DNA of 35,381 nt from Acidobacteriaceae bacterium (GTDB lineage Bacteria > Acidobacteriota > Terriglobia > Terriglobales > Acidobacteriaceae), in assembly GCA_003134435.1 (NCBI GenBank), contig PLBE01000245.1:14877-50257 (forward strand), given 5' to 3'. The notes under the pieces were generated by a model. That model had not been told where the DNA came from, did not search any database, and was given only the letters and a program-made list of their open reading frames with translations. Each line of letters opens with the position of its first letter. Within the stretch, counting starts at the first letter, position 1. A program made the translations under genes and the position numbers. Below, one piece after another: positions 7,691 to 16,519 of this stretch.

Positions 7691-10159
7691 CTAGTTCACT
7701 GCCGCGTTGCGCGCCCGGTTGGGCGCAAGACTGGGGTTGTTGCTTTCCGATCCGGATTCGGCGTGGTGAACGTTCTTCATGGAGTACATGCGGCGGTCGG
7801 CCTCGGCCAGCAGTTGCTCGATGTCGAAACTATCCTCCGGACAGAACGCCGTGCCCACGCTGAGGCCAACCAGATCGCGGCCGGCGATTTTCCTGCCCGC
7901 TGCCACCGCGAGTTGATGCAGGCGGTTGGCCTTTTCGCTGGCTGCTTCTCCACTGAGTCCCGGAACCACGATCACGAATTCGTCTCCGCCCATGCGAGCG
8001 ACATAATCGTAGCCGCGGCATGTTTCTTTCAGGTGGCCGGCAAAATCCTTCAGCAGGTTGTCGCCCTCGAGGTGGCCGTAGAGATCGTTAATTTGCTTGA
8101 AGTTGTCGAGGTCGCAGACCATTACCGCCAGTGGAGTGCCGGTGCGGCGGCAGCGCGCCAGTTCGCGCGAGAGGTGAACGAACAACGAGCGGGCGTTGGG
8201 CAGTCCCGTCAGGTAGTCGGTGGTCGCCGAGTCTTCCGCCTGCTGATACTTGAGGGCATTTTCGACGGAGAGCGCGATCTTGGAACTGACGGCGAGCAGG
8301 ATGCGGAGATGATCCGCTGAAAAAGCGTCGCGATCGGCACGATACATGGCGAGTACGCCGACCACGCCATTGAGTCCTTCGAGCGGCACGGCGAGAATGG
8401 AACGCAGAGCAGTGAATTTAGCCGGATCGCTCAAATATCCAGCTTCGGCCTCGGGATTGCCATTGACGATCGGCTTGCGTTTTTCCGCGACCCAGCCGCA
8501 GAGCCCTTCGCCCAGGCCGATATTCAGGGAAGAAAGCAGCCGGAAGTTGTCGCCGCTGACGAGTTCCGGCACGAGTCTGCCATCCTTTAATAAAAAGACG
8601 GCCATCGAATCGTAAGGGATCATTTTGCGCAGCCGCATGGAAAGCACGGAAAGCGTTTCGCCAAGACTCAGGGAATTGCCCAGGTCCTGGCTGAGTTCGA
8701 ACATGGTCTGCGCTTCCTGGCGGGCGGAGGCAATCGAGGAGAGAAAATCCGAGTCGTTCGCCGGGCTCGGAATCGTCGCGGGCTGATGGAGTCCATCGGA
8801 GGGTTGTACACCCGCCTGTATCCCAACCTCGGTCGATAGAGTCGCCTCTTCGGCAGTCATCGAATCCGATTGCACCATGATTTCCAATTCCCGATAGCGG
8901 CGCTTCAGGACTTCGACGACTCTGGGTTCGAAGGCGGTACCCGACATAGCGGCAATTTTCTCCATTGCCGCGTCGAGGGACATGGCGTTTCGGTACTGGC
9001 GATGCGAAGCCAGTGCGTCGAGAGAATCGACGGCTCCGAGCACGCGCGCGCCCATCGGAATCTGTTCTCCTTTGAGGCCGTCGGGATAGCCCGTGCCGTC
9101 CCAGCGCTCGTGGTGCGAGCGAACGATGGCTGCAACCGGATAGGGAAATGCGACCCGCTGCAGGATTTCGGCGCCCACCAAGGAGTGGATTTTCATCTTC
9201 TCGAATTCTTCCGGCGTCAGGCGCCCCGGTTTGTTGATGATGTGTTCGGGAATTGCCAGTTTGCCGATGTCATGGAGCAGGGCAGCCGCACGCAGAGCTT
9301 CGATTTCATCCTCGGGGAACCCGAGTTCCTTCGCGACCGCAACCGTGAATACGCGCACGCGCTGCAAGTGCTTGTGCGAAGTGTGGTCCTTGGCTTCGAT
9401 GGCCAGCGCCAGGGACTCGATGGTGCGCAAGTGCAGTGAGGCAACTTCTTCGGCGTGCCGCTTTTCGATCTCGACCTGCTTCTTTTCCTGCGCCAGTTTG
9501 GCGAGATAGAGATGATAGGAGCGATAGACCCAGTAGATCAGCGGGAGGACCAGGAGCGAGGTCTGCCATCCCACCTGTTTACTGAGGAAGCCCACCGCAA
9601 AAACGACCGCCGCGCCGACCATGTAAAAGGGAAAGGACCAGAAATGACACTCGGTCCACACCTTATACGCCGGCTTACCTTCGGTGAGCGATATGATGAC
9701 CGCGACCGGAACTGTGTTCGCCACAAAGAAAATCAGGGCGGTGACCACCAGCAGCGGCAAAGTTCCGGCACCCAACACTCGCTGCAAACCGTGATATGCG
9801 AAGTAAGACACGGTGATGGCATTCGCCATCATGCTGAAGACATTGAAGGCGATCTTGATGAGATCCGGTCTCTGTCGCTTTCCGAATAAGCACTGAGCGA
9901 GGGTCGCAGTGCAGCCCAGAATCAGCGTCTCGGGAAGGTTAAGTTCGAGCACGCCCAGCAAAATGAACAAGAAGTTGACCGACATGGTTCCGTCGATGCC
10001 GGGCAGTTGAATCTTAAGACTTGAAGCAAGTACAGCGACCAGCAGGTAACAGAGGAATCGCGTCAGGTCGACACTCTGCCAATGCCACAGGGCGTACCCC
10101 AACGCAGACATCCCGAGGGCTGCCGTGACGCCGATAAACAATCTCGCCCGAGTGGACAT
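7691..10159 (-). CDS. Membrane HD-GYP / GAF / GGDEF cyclic-di-GMP protein
   Basis: This 822-aa protein starts with six or so membrane helices (about 5-215). A short coiled segment and an HD-GYP domain follow (about 240-415), with HD at H296-D297 in LLHDIGK and HHERWDGTGYP at 349-359. A GAF domain lies at about 480-635 and a GGDEF domain at about 645-795. The GGDEF signature is intact (724-728) and is preceded five residues earlier by RGYD (715-718), the RxxD inhibitory site. It therefore has the motifs to break down and to make c-di-GMP, an unusual pairing in one chain. The membrane part and GAF domain should sense signals. It is divergent from a PilZ-fused sigma-54 activator and sits 41 bp upstream of the peptide importer. 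The ATG has no strong Shine-Dalgarno sequence. Confidence 0.93.
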   Translation of the reverse strand: MSTRARLFIGVTAALGMSALGYALWHWQSVDLTRFLCYLLVAVLASSLKIQLPGIDGTMSVNFLFILLGVLELNLPETLILGCTATLAQCLFGKRQRPDLIKIAFNVFSMMANAITVSYFAYHGLQRVLGAGTLPLLVVTALIFFVANTVPVAVIISLTEGKPAYKVWTECHFWSFPFYMVGAAVVFAVGFLSKQVGWQTSLLVLPLIYWVYRSYHLYLAKLAQEKKQVEIEKRHAEEVASLHLRTIESLALAIEAKDHTSHKHLQRVRVFTVAVAKELGFPEDEIEALRAAALLHDIGKLAIPEHIINKPGRLTPEEFEKMKIHSLVGAEILQRVAFPYPVAAIVRSHHERWDGTGYPDGLKGEQIPMGARVLGAVDSLDALASHRQYRNAMSLDAAMEKIAAMSGTAFEPRVVEVLKRRYRELEIMVQSDSMTAEEATLSTEVGIQAGVQPSDGLHQPATIPSPANDSDFLSSIASARQEAQTMFELSQDLGNSLSLGETLSVLSMRLRKMIPYDSMAVFLLKDGRLVPELVSGDNFRLLSSLNIGLGEGLCGWVAEKRKPIVNGNPEAEAGYLSDPAKFTALRSILAVPLEGLNGVVGVLAMYRADRDAFSADHLRILLAVSSKIALSVENALKYQQAEDSATTDYLTGLPNARSLFVHLSRELARCRRTGTPLAVMVCDLDNFKQINDLYGHLEGDNLLKDFAGHLKETCRGYDYVARMGGDEFVIVVPGLSGEAASEKANRLHQLAVAAGRKIAGRDLVGLSVGTAFCPEDSFDIEQLLAEADRRMYSMKNVHHAESGSESNNPSLAPNRARNAAVN

Positions 10160-10674
10160 AAGCCGACCCGCAACTCTACTAGGTTAGACGGCGTGCACCT
10201 ACACAACCACGTCGCTGATTTTCATTCGCTCCGATACGGCATTGAATCCACGGCAGTTGTATTGCCGATCCCGCGGCAGCTCCAAGTAAACTGCCGAATT
10301 GTCCCCCTGGGTTTGCTGCTATGGCCACTTTGGCTCATGAGCATCGGATACCAGGCGCCGGAAAATCTGGTTCTCCTGTTGTATCGGATACTAGTTCAGA
10401 GTCCGAGGCACCGATAATTACGCAGGTAACTACCGGTAAAAAGCGGCAACCAGTCGGAGCGGGCCGAGAATACTTCAGCTCGGCTTGACTCTGACTTTGG
10501 GATAGTTACTTCGGTGTGAGGGGCAGGGACGACAATCCCACGAAATGAACGGGATTATGGCAGCATCGTGTAGAGGGGCGCAGATTAGAAACTGCTTTAA
10601 GAGGTTTGCAGGAGCTTCTGAGATCCAACGCTCGCAATCCCCTTCTTGGCGGGCTTAAGCTGAACGACAACGAA
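10160..10674. other. Divergent intergenic region, no convincing gene
   Basis: These roughly 515 bases separate the HD-GYP/GGDEF gene from the sigma-54 activator gene. No open frame here looks like a protein. An in-frame TTG at 10606 could extend the activator by 23 residues, but GAGG at 10601-10604 is too close to it. I looked for GG-N10-GC sigma-54 promoters and found none convincing; TTGGCGGGCTTAAGC near 10646 has the wrong spacing. Confidence 0.55.
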
Positions 10675-12516
10675 ATGTCAATTTCAACGAAGACTCCGCC
10701 AGCTGAGAGCGTGAAGAAATCCGCAACTGGGAGCCAGGGCCGCGCTGCCGCCACTCCGGCCCGTCAAACCGTTCTTTCCCGCGTCGCACTGCATCCATTA
10801 CCGGATTTCGCATTCAACGCTGACCTTCATGGAATCATCACCAGTTGTAGTCTGCATTCCGCGCTTGATGGATGCGGACAAGGCTTCACGTCGAAGGAAC
10901 TGGTGGGCGGAAGAATCGGCGATTTTTATGGCGTTGGGCAGGCTGCGCTCTCCGGCACGGTAATTTCTGAAGTTCTCGAGAAAGGGCGTTTCGAGGGCGA
11001 GTTCCGCTGCCGCACCAAGTCCGGGCAGGAGGTCGACGTTCATCTGTGCTTGATGCTGCTGTGCGACGCGAACTCGGCGCCGGTTGCGATTCTGGGATTC
11101 TCCAGTAGTCACAGACAATGGGACAAGGGCGAGAACAAGTCGCAGGCGGCCGCTCCTTTGCCAGGGCGAGCTGCGGTTGAGTCCGGCGACATGCCACTGG
11201 CGCGGCGAGAGATCGACGGCACACAATTTCTGATTGCCAGCCCGCTCATGCATAAATTCATGGGCATGGTGGACCGCGTGGCGGGACACACCGAGACCGT
11301 CCTGGTCACGGGCGAAACCGGTACCGGCAAAGAGTTGGTGGCGCGTACCATCCACGGATCTTCATATCGCCACAAGAATCCACTCATCGATATCAACTGC
11401 GCCGCTCTTCCCGAACATCTGGTGGAGAGCGAGTTGTTCGGTTACGAGAAGGGAGCCTTCAGTGGCGCCGATTCCTCGAAGCCGGGTCTATTTGAACTGG
11501 CCGACAAGAGCACGATTTTTCTGGATGAAATTGGCGAACTACAGCCTCAGATCCAGGTCAAATTGTTGCGCGTACTCGACGGCGCTCCATATTACCGTTT
11601 GGGCGGGAACAAGAAAATCACGGTAGACGTCCGGGTCGTTGCCGCCACCAATCAGGATCTGGAGTTGGCCGTAAAGGAGGGGCGCTTCCGCAAGGATCTT
11701 TTCCACCGCCTGAGCCAATTCCAGTTACGCGTTCCGCCACTGCGAGAACGTCCCGAAGACATTGCCGAGTTGGCGCGTCACTTCCTGTCGCTGAAGACGG
11801 CCGACAGAGTTTTTACCGCAGATGCCTTGCTTGCCCTGCAGGCGCACTCCTGGCCGGGCAATATCCGTGAGCTCCGAAACCTGGTTGCGAAACTCGCGAT
11901 GGCGACGGAGGACCCGCAGATTACCGGTGCTGAAGTTGTCGCCGAGTTGCATGGTGACGTCGGCGCCCCACCCCGCGCTCACGGCGCGATGCCGCTGGGC
12001 AACCTGGAAAGCATGGAAGAGCAGATGATCATTCGGGCGCTCGAGCAGACCGGCGGGCGCCGTGCTCAGGCTGCCGAGCAGCTCGGAATTTCCCGCCGTA
12101 CGCTAAGCCGGAAACTGCGCGAGTATGAAATTAACGTGGCTGCTGGCGAGGGCTCGGCCAAACTCGGAACCATCAGTCAGGAACAACAGAAGTTCTTCCG
12201 CGCTAAAGTCAACCTGACCGTGACCTTGAGAAATTCGCATGGAAAGGAATTGCAGGTGCAGGCGGTGAACCTGAGCACCGGAGGCATGGGGCTCGATGTA
12301 GTGAGCGATCCGGCCAATTTTTCCGGTCTCATCGATGTCAGTTTCCTGTTGCCTGACAGCGAAATCGTAATTCAGGCCAAAGGACGGTTAGTGTGGGCCG
12401 ATGCTGGAGGAAGAGCAGGCCTGCGATTTATCGTGGTCGAACCCGCCCTCTTCGAGAAATTGCATCATTGGACAAATCGGAAGATGAAGGACGAGGGGTG
12501 GGAAGTTCCAACCTGA
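10675..12516 (+). CDS. Sigma-54 activator with PAS, AAA+, Fis-type HTH and PilZ domains
   Basis: This 613-aa protein has a PAS-like sensor (about 37-142) and a sigma-54 activator AAA+ domain (about 180-410). The AAA+ domain has Walker A GETGTGKE (213-220), the sigma-54 contact loop as GAFSGA (260-265, Thr changed to Ser) and FLDEIGEL as Walker B. A Fis-type helix-turn-helix follows (about 442-484), then a PilZ domain (about 502-602). In the PilZ domain NLSTGG is intact (N532, S534, G537), but the RxxxR motif is reduced to Q505-x3-R509, so c-di-GMP binding is uncertain. It activates transcription at RpoN promoters; the targets are unknown, with the downstream bactofilin a candidate. It is divergent from a c-di-GMP enzyme. 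The start is uncertain: ATG 10675 is used here, TTG 10606 is the alternative. Confidence 0.9.
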   Translation: MSISTKTPPAESVKKSATGSQGRAAATPARQTVLSRVALHPLPDFAFNADLHGIITSCSLHSALDGCGQGFTSKELVGGRIGDFYGVGQAALSGTVISEVLEKGRFEGEFRCRTKSGQEVDVHLCLMLLCDANSAPVAILGFSSSHRQWDKGENKSQAAAPLPGRAAVESGDMPLARREIDGTQFLIASPLMHKFMGMVDRVAGHTETVLVTGETGTGKELVARTIHGSSYRHKNPLIDINCAALPEHLVESELFGYEKGAFSGADSSKPGLFELADKSTIFLDEIGELQPQIQVKLLRVLDGAPYYRLGGNKKITVDVRVVAATNQDLELAVKEGRFRKDLFHRLSQFQLRVPPLRERPEDIAELARHFLSLKTADRVFTADALLALQAHSWPGNIRELRNLVAKLAMATEDPQITGAEVVAELHGDVGAPPRAHGAMPLGNLESMEEQMIIRALEQTGGRRAQAAEQLGISRRTLSRKLREYEINVAAGEGSAKLGTISQEQQKFFRAKVNLTVTLRNSHGKELQVQAVNLSTGGMGLDVVSDPANFSGLIDVSFLLPDSEIVIQAKGRLVWADAGGRAGLRFIVVEPALFEKLHHWTNRKMKDEGWEVPT

Positions 12517-12614
12517 GTGCACGGCGCAAACTCTGAGCGGACACCGCCTTCTGTAATCTGTTGTCGCGCGTTCTTTCGTGAGACTCTCTAACCTGCCGTT
12601 TTGAAGCCCATCGA

Positions 12615-12651
12615 CCGCGACCGCAGGGCCAACTCACCGCTGCGGTCGCGG
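12615..12651 (+). promoter_or_regulatory. GC-rich hairpin in the bactofilin leader
   Basis: A perfect 12-bp inverted repeat (12615-12626 with 12640-12651, arm CCGCGACCGCAG) encloses a 13-base loop. It ends about 8 bases before the GTGAGG ribosome binding site of the bactofilin gene. No U-tract follows, so it is not a standard intrinsic terminator. It could be a protein site, an mRNA-stabilising stem or an attenuating leader structure. Confidence 0.6.
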
Positions 12652-12671
12652 ATCTCAAGTGAGGTTCATTC

Positions 12672-13160
12672 ATGTTGCAGTCTCCGGAACCGAAGTACTC
12701 TCCAAACCCGTCGCCCGCCAATAGTTACAATCCCGTCAAGCCTGCTGGCTTCCCCGCGGATCAGGCCAACATCGGGCGCTCGCTGGTTATCAAGGGTGAA
12801 GTCACGGGCGCGGAATCGCTTTTCATTGACGGACGCGTCGAAGGCTCGATCAACGTTCCCGGCAATCGCGTCACCATTGGCCGCAACGGCAACGTTGCAG
12901 CCAACATCACCGCTCAAGAAGTTGTGATCATGGGCAAAGTGCATGGCAACGTGGATTGTGAGGATCGACTGGACATCCGCGGCGAAGGTCTGCTCTCGGG
13001 CGACGTGATCACGCATCGCATCAGCGTCGAAGAAGGTGCCATTCTCAAGGGCGGCGTGGAGGTACGCAATCCCGAAAAGAAAGATCACAAGACCCACATG
13101 CAAGACCATAGCCGGCAGGAAGCATCCAAAACAGTAACCGCAAGCGCGGGCAACGCGTAA
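12672..13160 (+). CDS. Bactofilin (polymer-forming cytoskeletal protein)
   Basis: This 162-aa protein has the bactofilin layout: a Pro/Ser/Asn-rich N-terminal tail (1-30), a core of short repeated beta turns (about 34-135) and a charged C-terminal tail. The core shows the right-handed beta-helix rhythm, for example GRSLVIKGEVTGAESLFIDG, VEGSINVPGNRVTIG and DRLDIRGEGLLSGDV. Bactofilins polymerise without nucleotides at the inner face of the membrane and scaffold cell-wall or polar structures. The gene follows the PilZ-fused activator by 155 bp on the same strand and has a hairpin in its leader. A strong bidirectional terminator-like palindrome lies downstream. Confidence 0.95.
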   Translation: MLQSPEPKYSPNPSPANSYNPVKPAGFPADQANIGRSLVIKGEVTGAESLFIDGRVEGSINVPGNRVTIGRNGNVAANITAQEVVIMGKVHGNVDCEDRLDIRGEGLLSGDVITHRISVEEGAILKGGVEVRNPEKKDHKTHMQDHSRQEASKTVTASAGNA

Positions 13161-13225
13161 TTTCTCAAGACGGAATCGAAAGTTGTAGCCAAGAGAAAAT
13201 TGAACCAAGAAAGTTCAACGAAGAA

Positions 13226-13340
13226 GGTTCAACCAAGAGGAAAAAACGATGGAGGGATGGGCAAGTCCCTCGTCCAGTCGGGCGAGATGCGCATCCCTCC
13301 ATCGTTTTTTTCGGTCAGTGGGGCCTTCCTTGGTCGAACC
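13226..13340. repeat. Nested inverted repeat between convergent genes
   Basis: Three concentric arms are visible. The outer arms are 13226-13237 and 13329-13340, matching at 11 of 12 positions (GGTTCAACCAAG type). The middle arms are 13241-13259 and 13292-13310, a perfect 19-bp match. The inner arms are 13269-13275 and 13280-13286, 7 bp with one G-T pair and a 4-base loop. The whole element fills the space between the bactofilin and msrB stops. The outer arm unit is also loosely repeated directly at about 13201-13237. Confidence 0.8.
13241..13311. terminator. Bidirectional intrinsic terminator
   Basis: The 19-bp perfect stem begins with six A and ends with seven T, so each strand reads as a GC-containing stem followed by a U-tract. 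It sits between the convergent bactofilin and msrB genes and can end both transcripts. The 32-base loop is longer than usual but folds into a further 7-bp hairpin. Confidence 0.75.
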
Positions 13341-13342
13341 AC

Positions 13343-13753
13343 TTACTTCTTCGGCTTGAAGTCGAGAGATGCCGAATTCATGCAATAACGCAGTCCGGTT
13401 GGTCCGGGCCCATCCGGAAACACGTGTCCCAGATGCGCATCGCAGCGGGCACAGCGCGCCTCGGTTCTGGTCATTCCATAACTGGTGTCGGTATGTTCCG
13501 AGATATTCTTGCGGTCGGCGGCCGCGAAGAAACTCGGCCAGCCTGTTCCAGAATCGAACTTCGTATCCGAGCCAAACAGCAGCGCGCCGCAACAGACGCA
13601 ATGGTATGTCCCATCATCGTGCTTGTTCCAGTACTGGCCGCTGAAAGCGCGCTCCGTGCCGCACGCGCGTGCCACCTGGTACTGCTCCGGAGTGAGTTGC
13701 TCTTTCCACTCGGCTTCGGTCTTGGCGATTTTGTCGCTGAGTTTTTCGCTCAT
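13343..13753 (-). CDS. msrB: Peptide-methionine (R)-S-oxide reductase
   Basis: This 136-aa enzyme reduces methionine-R-sulfoxide in proteins. The zinc site is CxxC at C52/C55 and C101/C104. The catalytic Cys is C124 in [12 protein letters not shown], close to the family RYCxNSxxLxF motif. The conserved [11 protein letters not shown] and SGTGWPSFF segments are present, and length is standard for a single-domain MsrB. The ATG at 13753 is chosen because GGAG is well spaced upstream; the frame stays open further upstream, but that extension has no family similarity. It is probably cytoplasmic because no signal peptide is seen. Confidence 0.96.
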   Translation of the reverse strand: MSEKLSDKIAKTEAEWKEQLTPEQYQVARACGTERAFSGQYWNKHDDGTYHCVCCGALLFGSDTKFDSGTGWPSFFAAADRKNISEHTDTSYGMTRTEARCARCDAHLGHVFPDGPGPTGLRYCMNSASLDFKPKK

Positions 13754-13886
13754 GTTGAGTCTCCAGCAATTAAGATGTGGATCGGGCAGGAAAGTTGCAA
13801 ATCGACCGCGGATGACGAAGATCAGTGAAGGCGCTCTTCCTCTGGCGCAAGTGCAGACGAGTTTAGAACAATCGTCGATACCAGCG

Positions 13887-14540
13887 CTAGTGCGACAATG
13901 ACTGATTGGCGCCCAGCAACAGACCAATGCCCGCGCGTTTGCGCAGCTCCGCGAGCAGGGCGTTCGCGGCGTTCAGGTAAGTGCGGTTGGAATCGGAGGT
14001 ATCGGCCCACACCGCTTCGTAGACAATCTTTGCCGCTTCTTTCGCATCGATGTGGAAAGCGGCTTCCATGCGATCGGCTTGCTGGCGAGCTTCGCTGTAG
14101 CAGCTGTGGCAGACAGCGGCGGGTTCGGTAGCTCCGCTGTGCTGGTGTTCGAGAACGCACCGAAAGGTGGTTGCGGCGTTGATCTGAGTGTGGGAAGCGA
14201 AGGCTTGTGACTTGAGCTCTCGCAGCAGGCGTGCGTGTTCGTCGTCGATAGGAGCGCTGCTGGCTGGCGGCGCCGCGGAAGTCGCAGGGATAGAGTGCGA
14301 CACCGGTGCGGTAGGGGACACCCGTTCCGGCGACTTGCAGATTGGGCAGACATGCATGTCAGCTGGATAGTAGGCATGGCAGCGCGCGCAAGGCAGGCCG
14401 TAACCGATGATCTTCTTCTCTTTCTCCGGAGCCGAAGGGATCTTGGGTGCGGCCGTCTGCGGCGTGTGCCGCTCTGGGGCCGAGAGTGCGGCAGGACTGA
14501 CAGACTTTTCGCGGGCTGGCTTGGTCGCGCTGGTTTCCAT
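13887..14540 (-). CDS. Zinc-ribbon hypothetical protein
   Basis: I do not recognise this 217-aa protein. The N-terminal 45 residues are rich in Pro, Ala, Ser and Lys and look disordered. A zinc-ribbon-like motif follows, C51-x2-C54-x10-C65-x2-C68. After a second Pro/Ala linker there is a helical part with another cysteine cluster (C128, C144-x2-C147) and a C-terminal helical region. No membrane segment or signal peptide is seen, so it is probably cytoplasmic. It is on the same strand as msrB (133 bp upstream of it) and the TPR gene. The two cysteine clusters suggest metal binding; nothing indicates a specific role. Confidence 0.72.
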   Translation of the reverse strand: METSATKPAREKSVSPAALSAPERHTPQTAAPKIPSAPEKEKKIIGYGLPCARCHAYYPADMHVCPICKSPERVSPTAPVSHSIPATSAAPPASSAPIDDEHARLLRELKSQAFASHTQINAATTFRCVLEHQHSGATEPAAVCHSCYSEARQQADRMEAAFHIDAKEAAKIVYEAVWADTSDSNRTYLNAANALLAELRKRAGIGLLLGANQSLSH

Positions 14541-14684
14541 AGGATGGCCCCGGCGGTGCTACGGGCACCGCGTTCTTGCTCTCATGATCTTAGGTTTGTC
14601 GGGGTTAGAAGGCGATGTCACGTCGGTGCATACCGAAGGTAACTTGTGGAGAGGGCAGGCGCGTCAAACTGCCGTCTCTCCTCG

Positions 14685-16241
14685 TCACTTCGAAGTGCTG
14701 ATCAGGCGGACGACTTCCTGCATGCGGGCTCGGTAAAGACTCTGGCTCGGATCCATGCGGGAAGCGATTTCGAGCTCTCCGAGGGCCTCTTCGTACTGGT
14801 TGAGAGCCATTAGACAGGCGGCGAGCGAATAGTGATTCTGGGCGCTCGGTTCGAGCCGGAGGGCCTCGCGAAATTCCTTTTCGGCCTCGGTCAGTTGTTG
14901 GGTATTCACTAGGGCGGTCCCCAGATAGTGATGAGCCAGGCCGGATTCGGGATTAAGCGAAACGGCTTCGCGGAGTACGTCGACGGCCTCCCGGTCTCTC
15001 CCGGAAAGCAGCAAGGCCTGTCCCAGGACGCGATGTTCGGCCGCTCCAGCGGGATTATCGGCGATGGCCGCCTGCAACTCGCGGATGGCGAAAGGGTAGT
15101 TCCGCCTGGACATGTAAGCGCGGGCCAGGCAGTTATGGCCGCCTTCCCACCCCGGGCTCTGGCGATAGAGATCCTGGAATTCGGCGATGGCGGCATCGAA
15201 GTCTTCCTTGTCGCAGAGGGTATTTCCGAGATTGTTGCGGATGCTGGCTTCGTCGGGGTTGAGACGCTTAGCGGTGCGATATTCGGCGATTGCTTCATCC
15301 ATTTTGCCCTGATCGTGCAGGACGACGCCCAGATTGCTATGGGCCTCCCAGAAGTTGGGGCGCAGGGTGATGGCGTGGCGGTAGGCAACGGCGGCGCGGC
15401 GCAAATCGCCTTGATCGCGATGGGTAATTCCGACATCGAAGTAGACGTCGGCGTTGGCGGGCGAGGAGGTGGGTTCGCGGGTCAGCGCTTCGTCAAAGGC
15501 GTGCAGCGCGGCATCGTAGCGGCCATCGGCGTAGAGTGCAAGTCCGAGATAACGGTAGGCTTCGGCGTTGGCGGGATCCATGCTGAGGGCTGTGCGCGCT
15601 TCGGCGAGGGCGTCATCGGCATCATCGTTGCGGTAGAAGAGGTAGGAGAGTTGGCTGTGGGTTTCGGGGAAGCCGGGCTGCAGCCGAGACGATTCCGTGA
15701 ATGCGTCGAGCGCTTCGTCAAAACGGTCCTGTCGGCGCAGGATTGTCCCGAGAACAAAATAGAGCGTAGCGTGAATCGGGTCATTCTCAGACTGGTCGCG
15801 CAGCAGGGCGCGGATACTGTCTTCGGCGGCGTTTAGGTTCTGGTCGTGAACCAGAGCGGCAATGTGCGTGGCCGGAGTGGAGCAGTTACTGGTCGTAGTG
15901 GCGGCAGACTTGCGGTCGGGACTGCGATCAACACTGTGGTCGCCAGCACGAGCCGGACTTACAAGCGCCAAGCTTTCGATCAAGTTCGGGTCTGCTCCGG
16001 CCTTTAGCAGGGCGGCGGTGCATTGCCGGAGGCACGGCGAAGATGCGTGGCAAAAGAAGTCGCGGTTGTGGTCGGGCGATTCGAGTTGAGTGCGGGCTAG
16101 GCGCTGGATTCGGGCGCTAGAAATGCCACCGGCCAGCCAGAGAAAGATGGAATCGGAAGGTGAAGTGGATGGGACTTGCTCAGCCAGTAGGGGGCCTGCC
16201 GCCAGCAGAAGCAAAAGCCAAGTCAGGAAACAGCGTTTCAC
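14685..16241 (-). CDS. Exported TPR-repeat protein
   Basis: This 518-aa protein has a signal peptide (hydrophobic core about 7-18, cleavage near LLA-E). A variable region with several cysteines runs to about 130. About ten consecutive tetratricopeptide repeats follow, to near residue 505, with clear examples such as AEAYRYLGLALYADGRYDAA and WEAHSNLGVVLHDQGKMDEA. TPR arrays form a superhelix that binds other proteins. The protein is probably periplasmic or attached to the outer envelope; partner and role are unknown. It lies 144 bp upstream of the zinc-ribbon gene on the same strand. Confidence 0.92.
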   Translation of the reverse strand: MKRCFLTWLLLLLAAGPLLAEQVPSTSPSDSIFLWLAGGISSARIQRLARTQLESPDHNRDFFCHASSPCLRQCTAALLKAGADPNLIESLALVSPARAGDHSVDRSPDRKSAATTTSNCSTPATHIAALVHDQNLNAAEDSIRALLRDQSENDPIHATLYFVLGTILRRQDRFDEALDAFTESSRLQPGFPETHSQLSYLFYRNDDADDALAEARTALSMDPANAEAYRYLGLALYADGRYDAALHAFDEALTREPTSSPANADVYFDVGITHRDQGDLRRAAVAYRHAITLRPNFWEAHSNLGVVLHDQGKMDEAIAEYRTAKRLNPDEASIRNNLGNTLCDKEDFDAAIAEFQDLYRQSPGWEGGHNCLARAYMSRRNYPFAIRELQAAIADNPAGAAEHRVLGQALLLSGRDREAVDVLREAVSLNPESGLAHHYLGTALVNTQQLTEAEKEFREALRLEPSAQNHYSLAACLMALNQYEEALGELEIASRMDPSQSLYRARMQEVVRLISTSK

Positions 16242-16519
16242 GAAACCCTCCGGGCGCTCTTGGGGGTTGTAAGCCCGAAAACAGCCCTGTGGCCAAAATA
16301 GTCGGGGGAGCGTCCGGCCGATAGGTCACGGAAGTAATTTTGAGGGACATGCCCAACTGCGGACGGGAAGGGATAGTCGAGGATGGCTGAATCGGTGGTA
16401 TTTCATAAAGATCCACTCGAAATCGCTGAATCGGCGAGACGGTGGCAGAGAGGTGGAGTACACTATCAGATGGTGATGCTGTCTGGCGTTGCCGTTCGGT
16501 ATTTCCGTTCGGAGGTTTT

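Noticed and set aside
10640-10665. Possible sigma-54 promoter TTGGCGGGCTTAAGC
   Set aside because: The GG-to-GC spacing is one base short of the required spacing and the site lies inside the possible upstream extension of the gene.
10606-10674. Upstream TTG start for the sigma-54 activator
   Set aside because: GAGG lies only one base before the TTG, too close to serve it, and the added 23 residues show no domain. ATG 10675 lacks a clear site too, so this stays an alternative.
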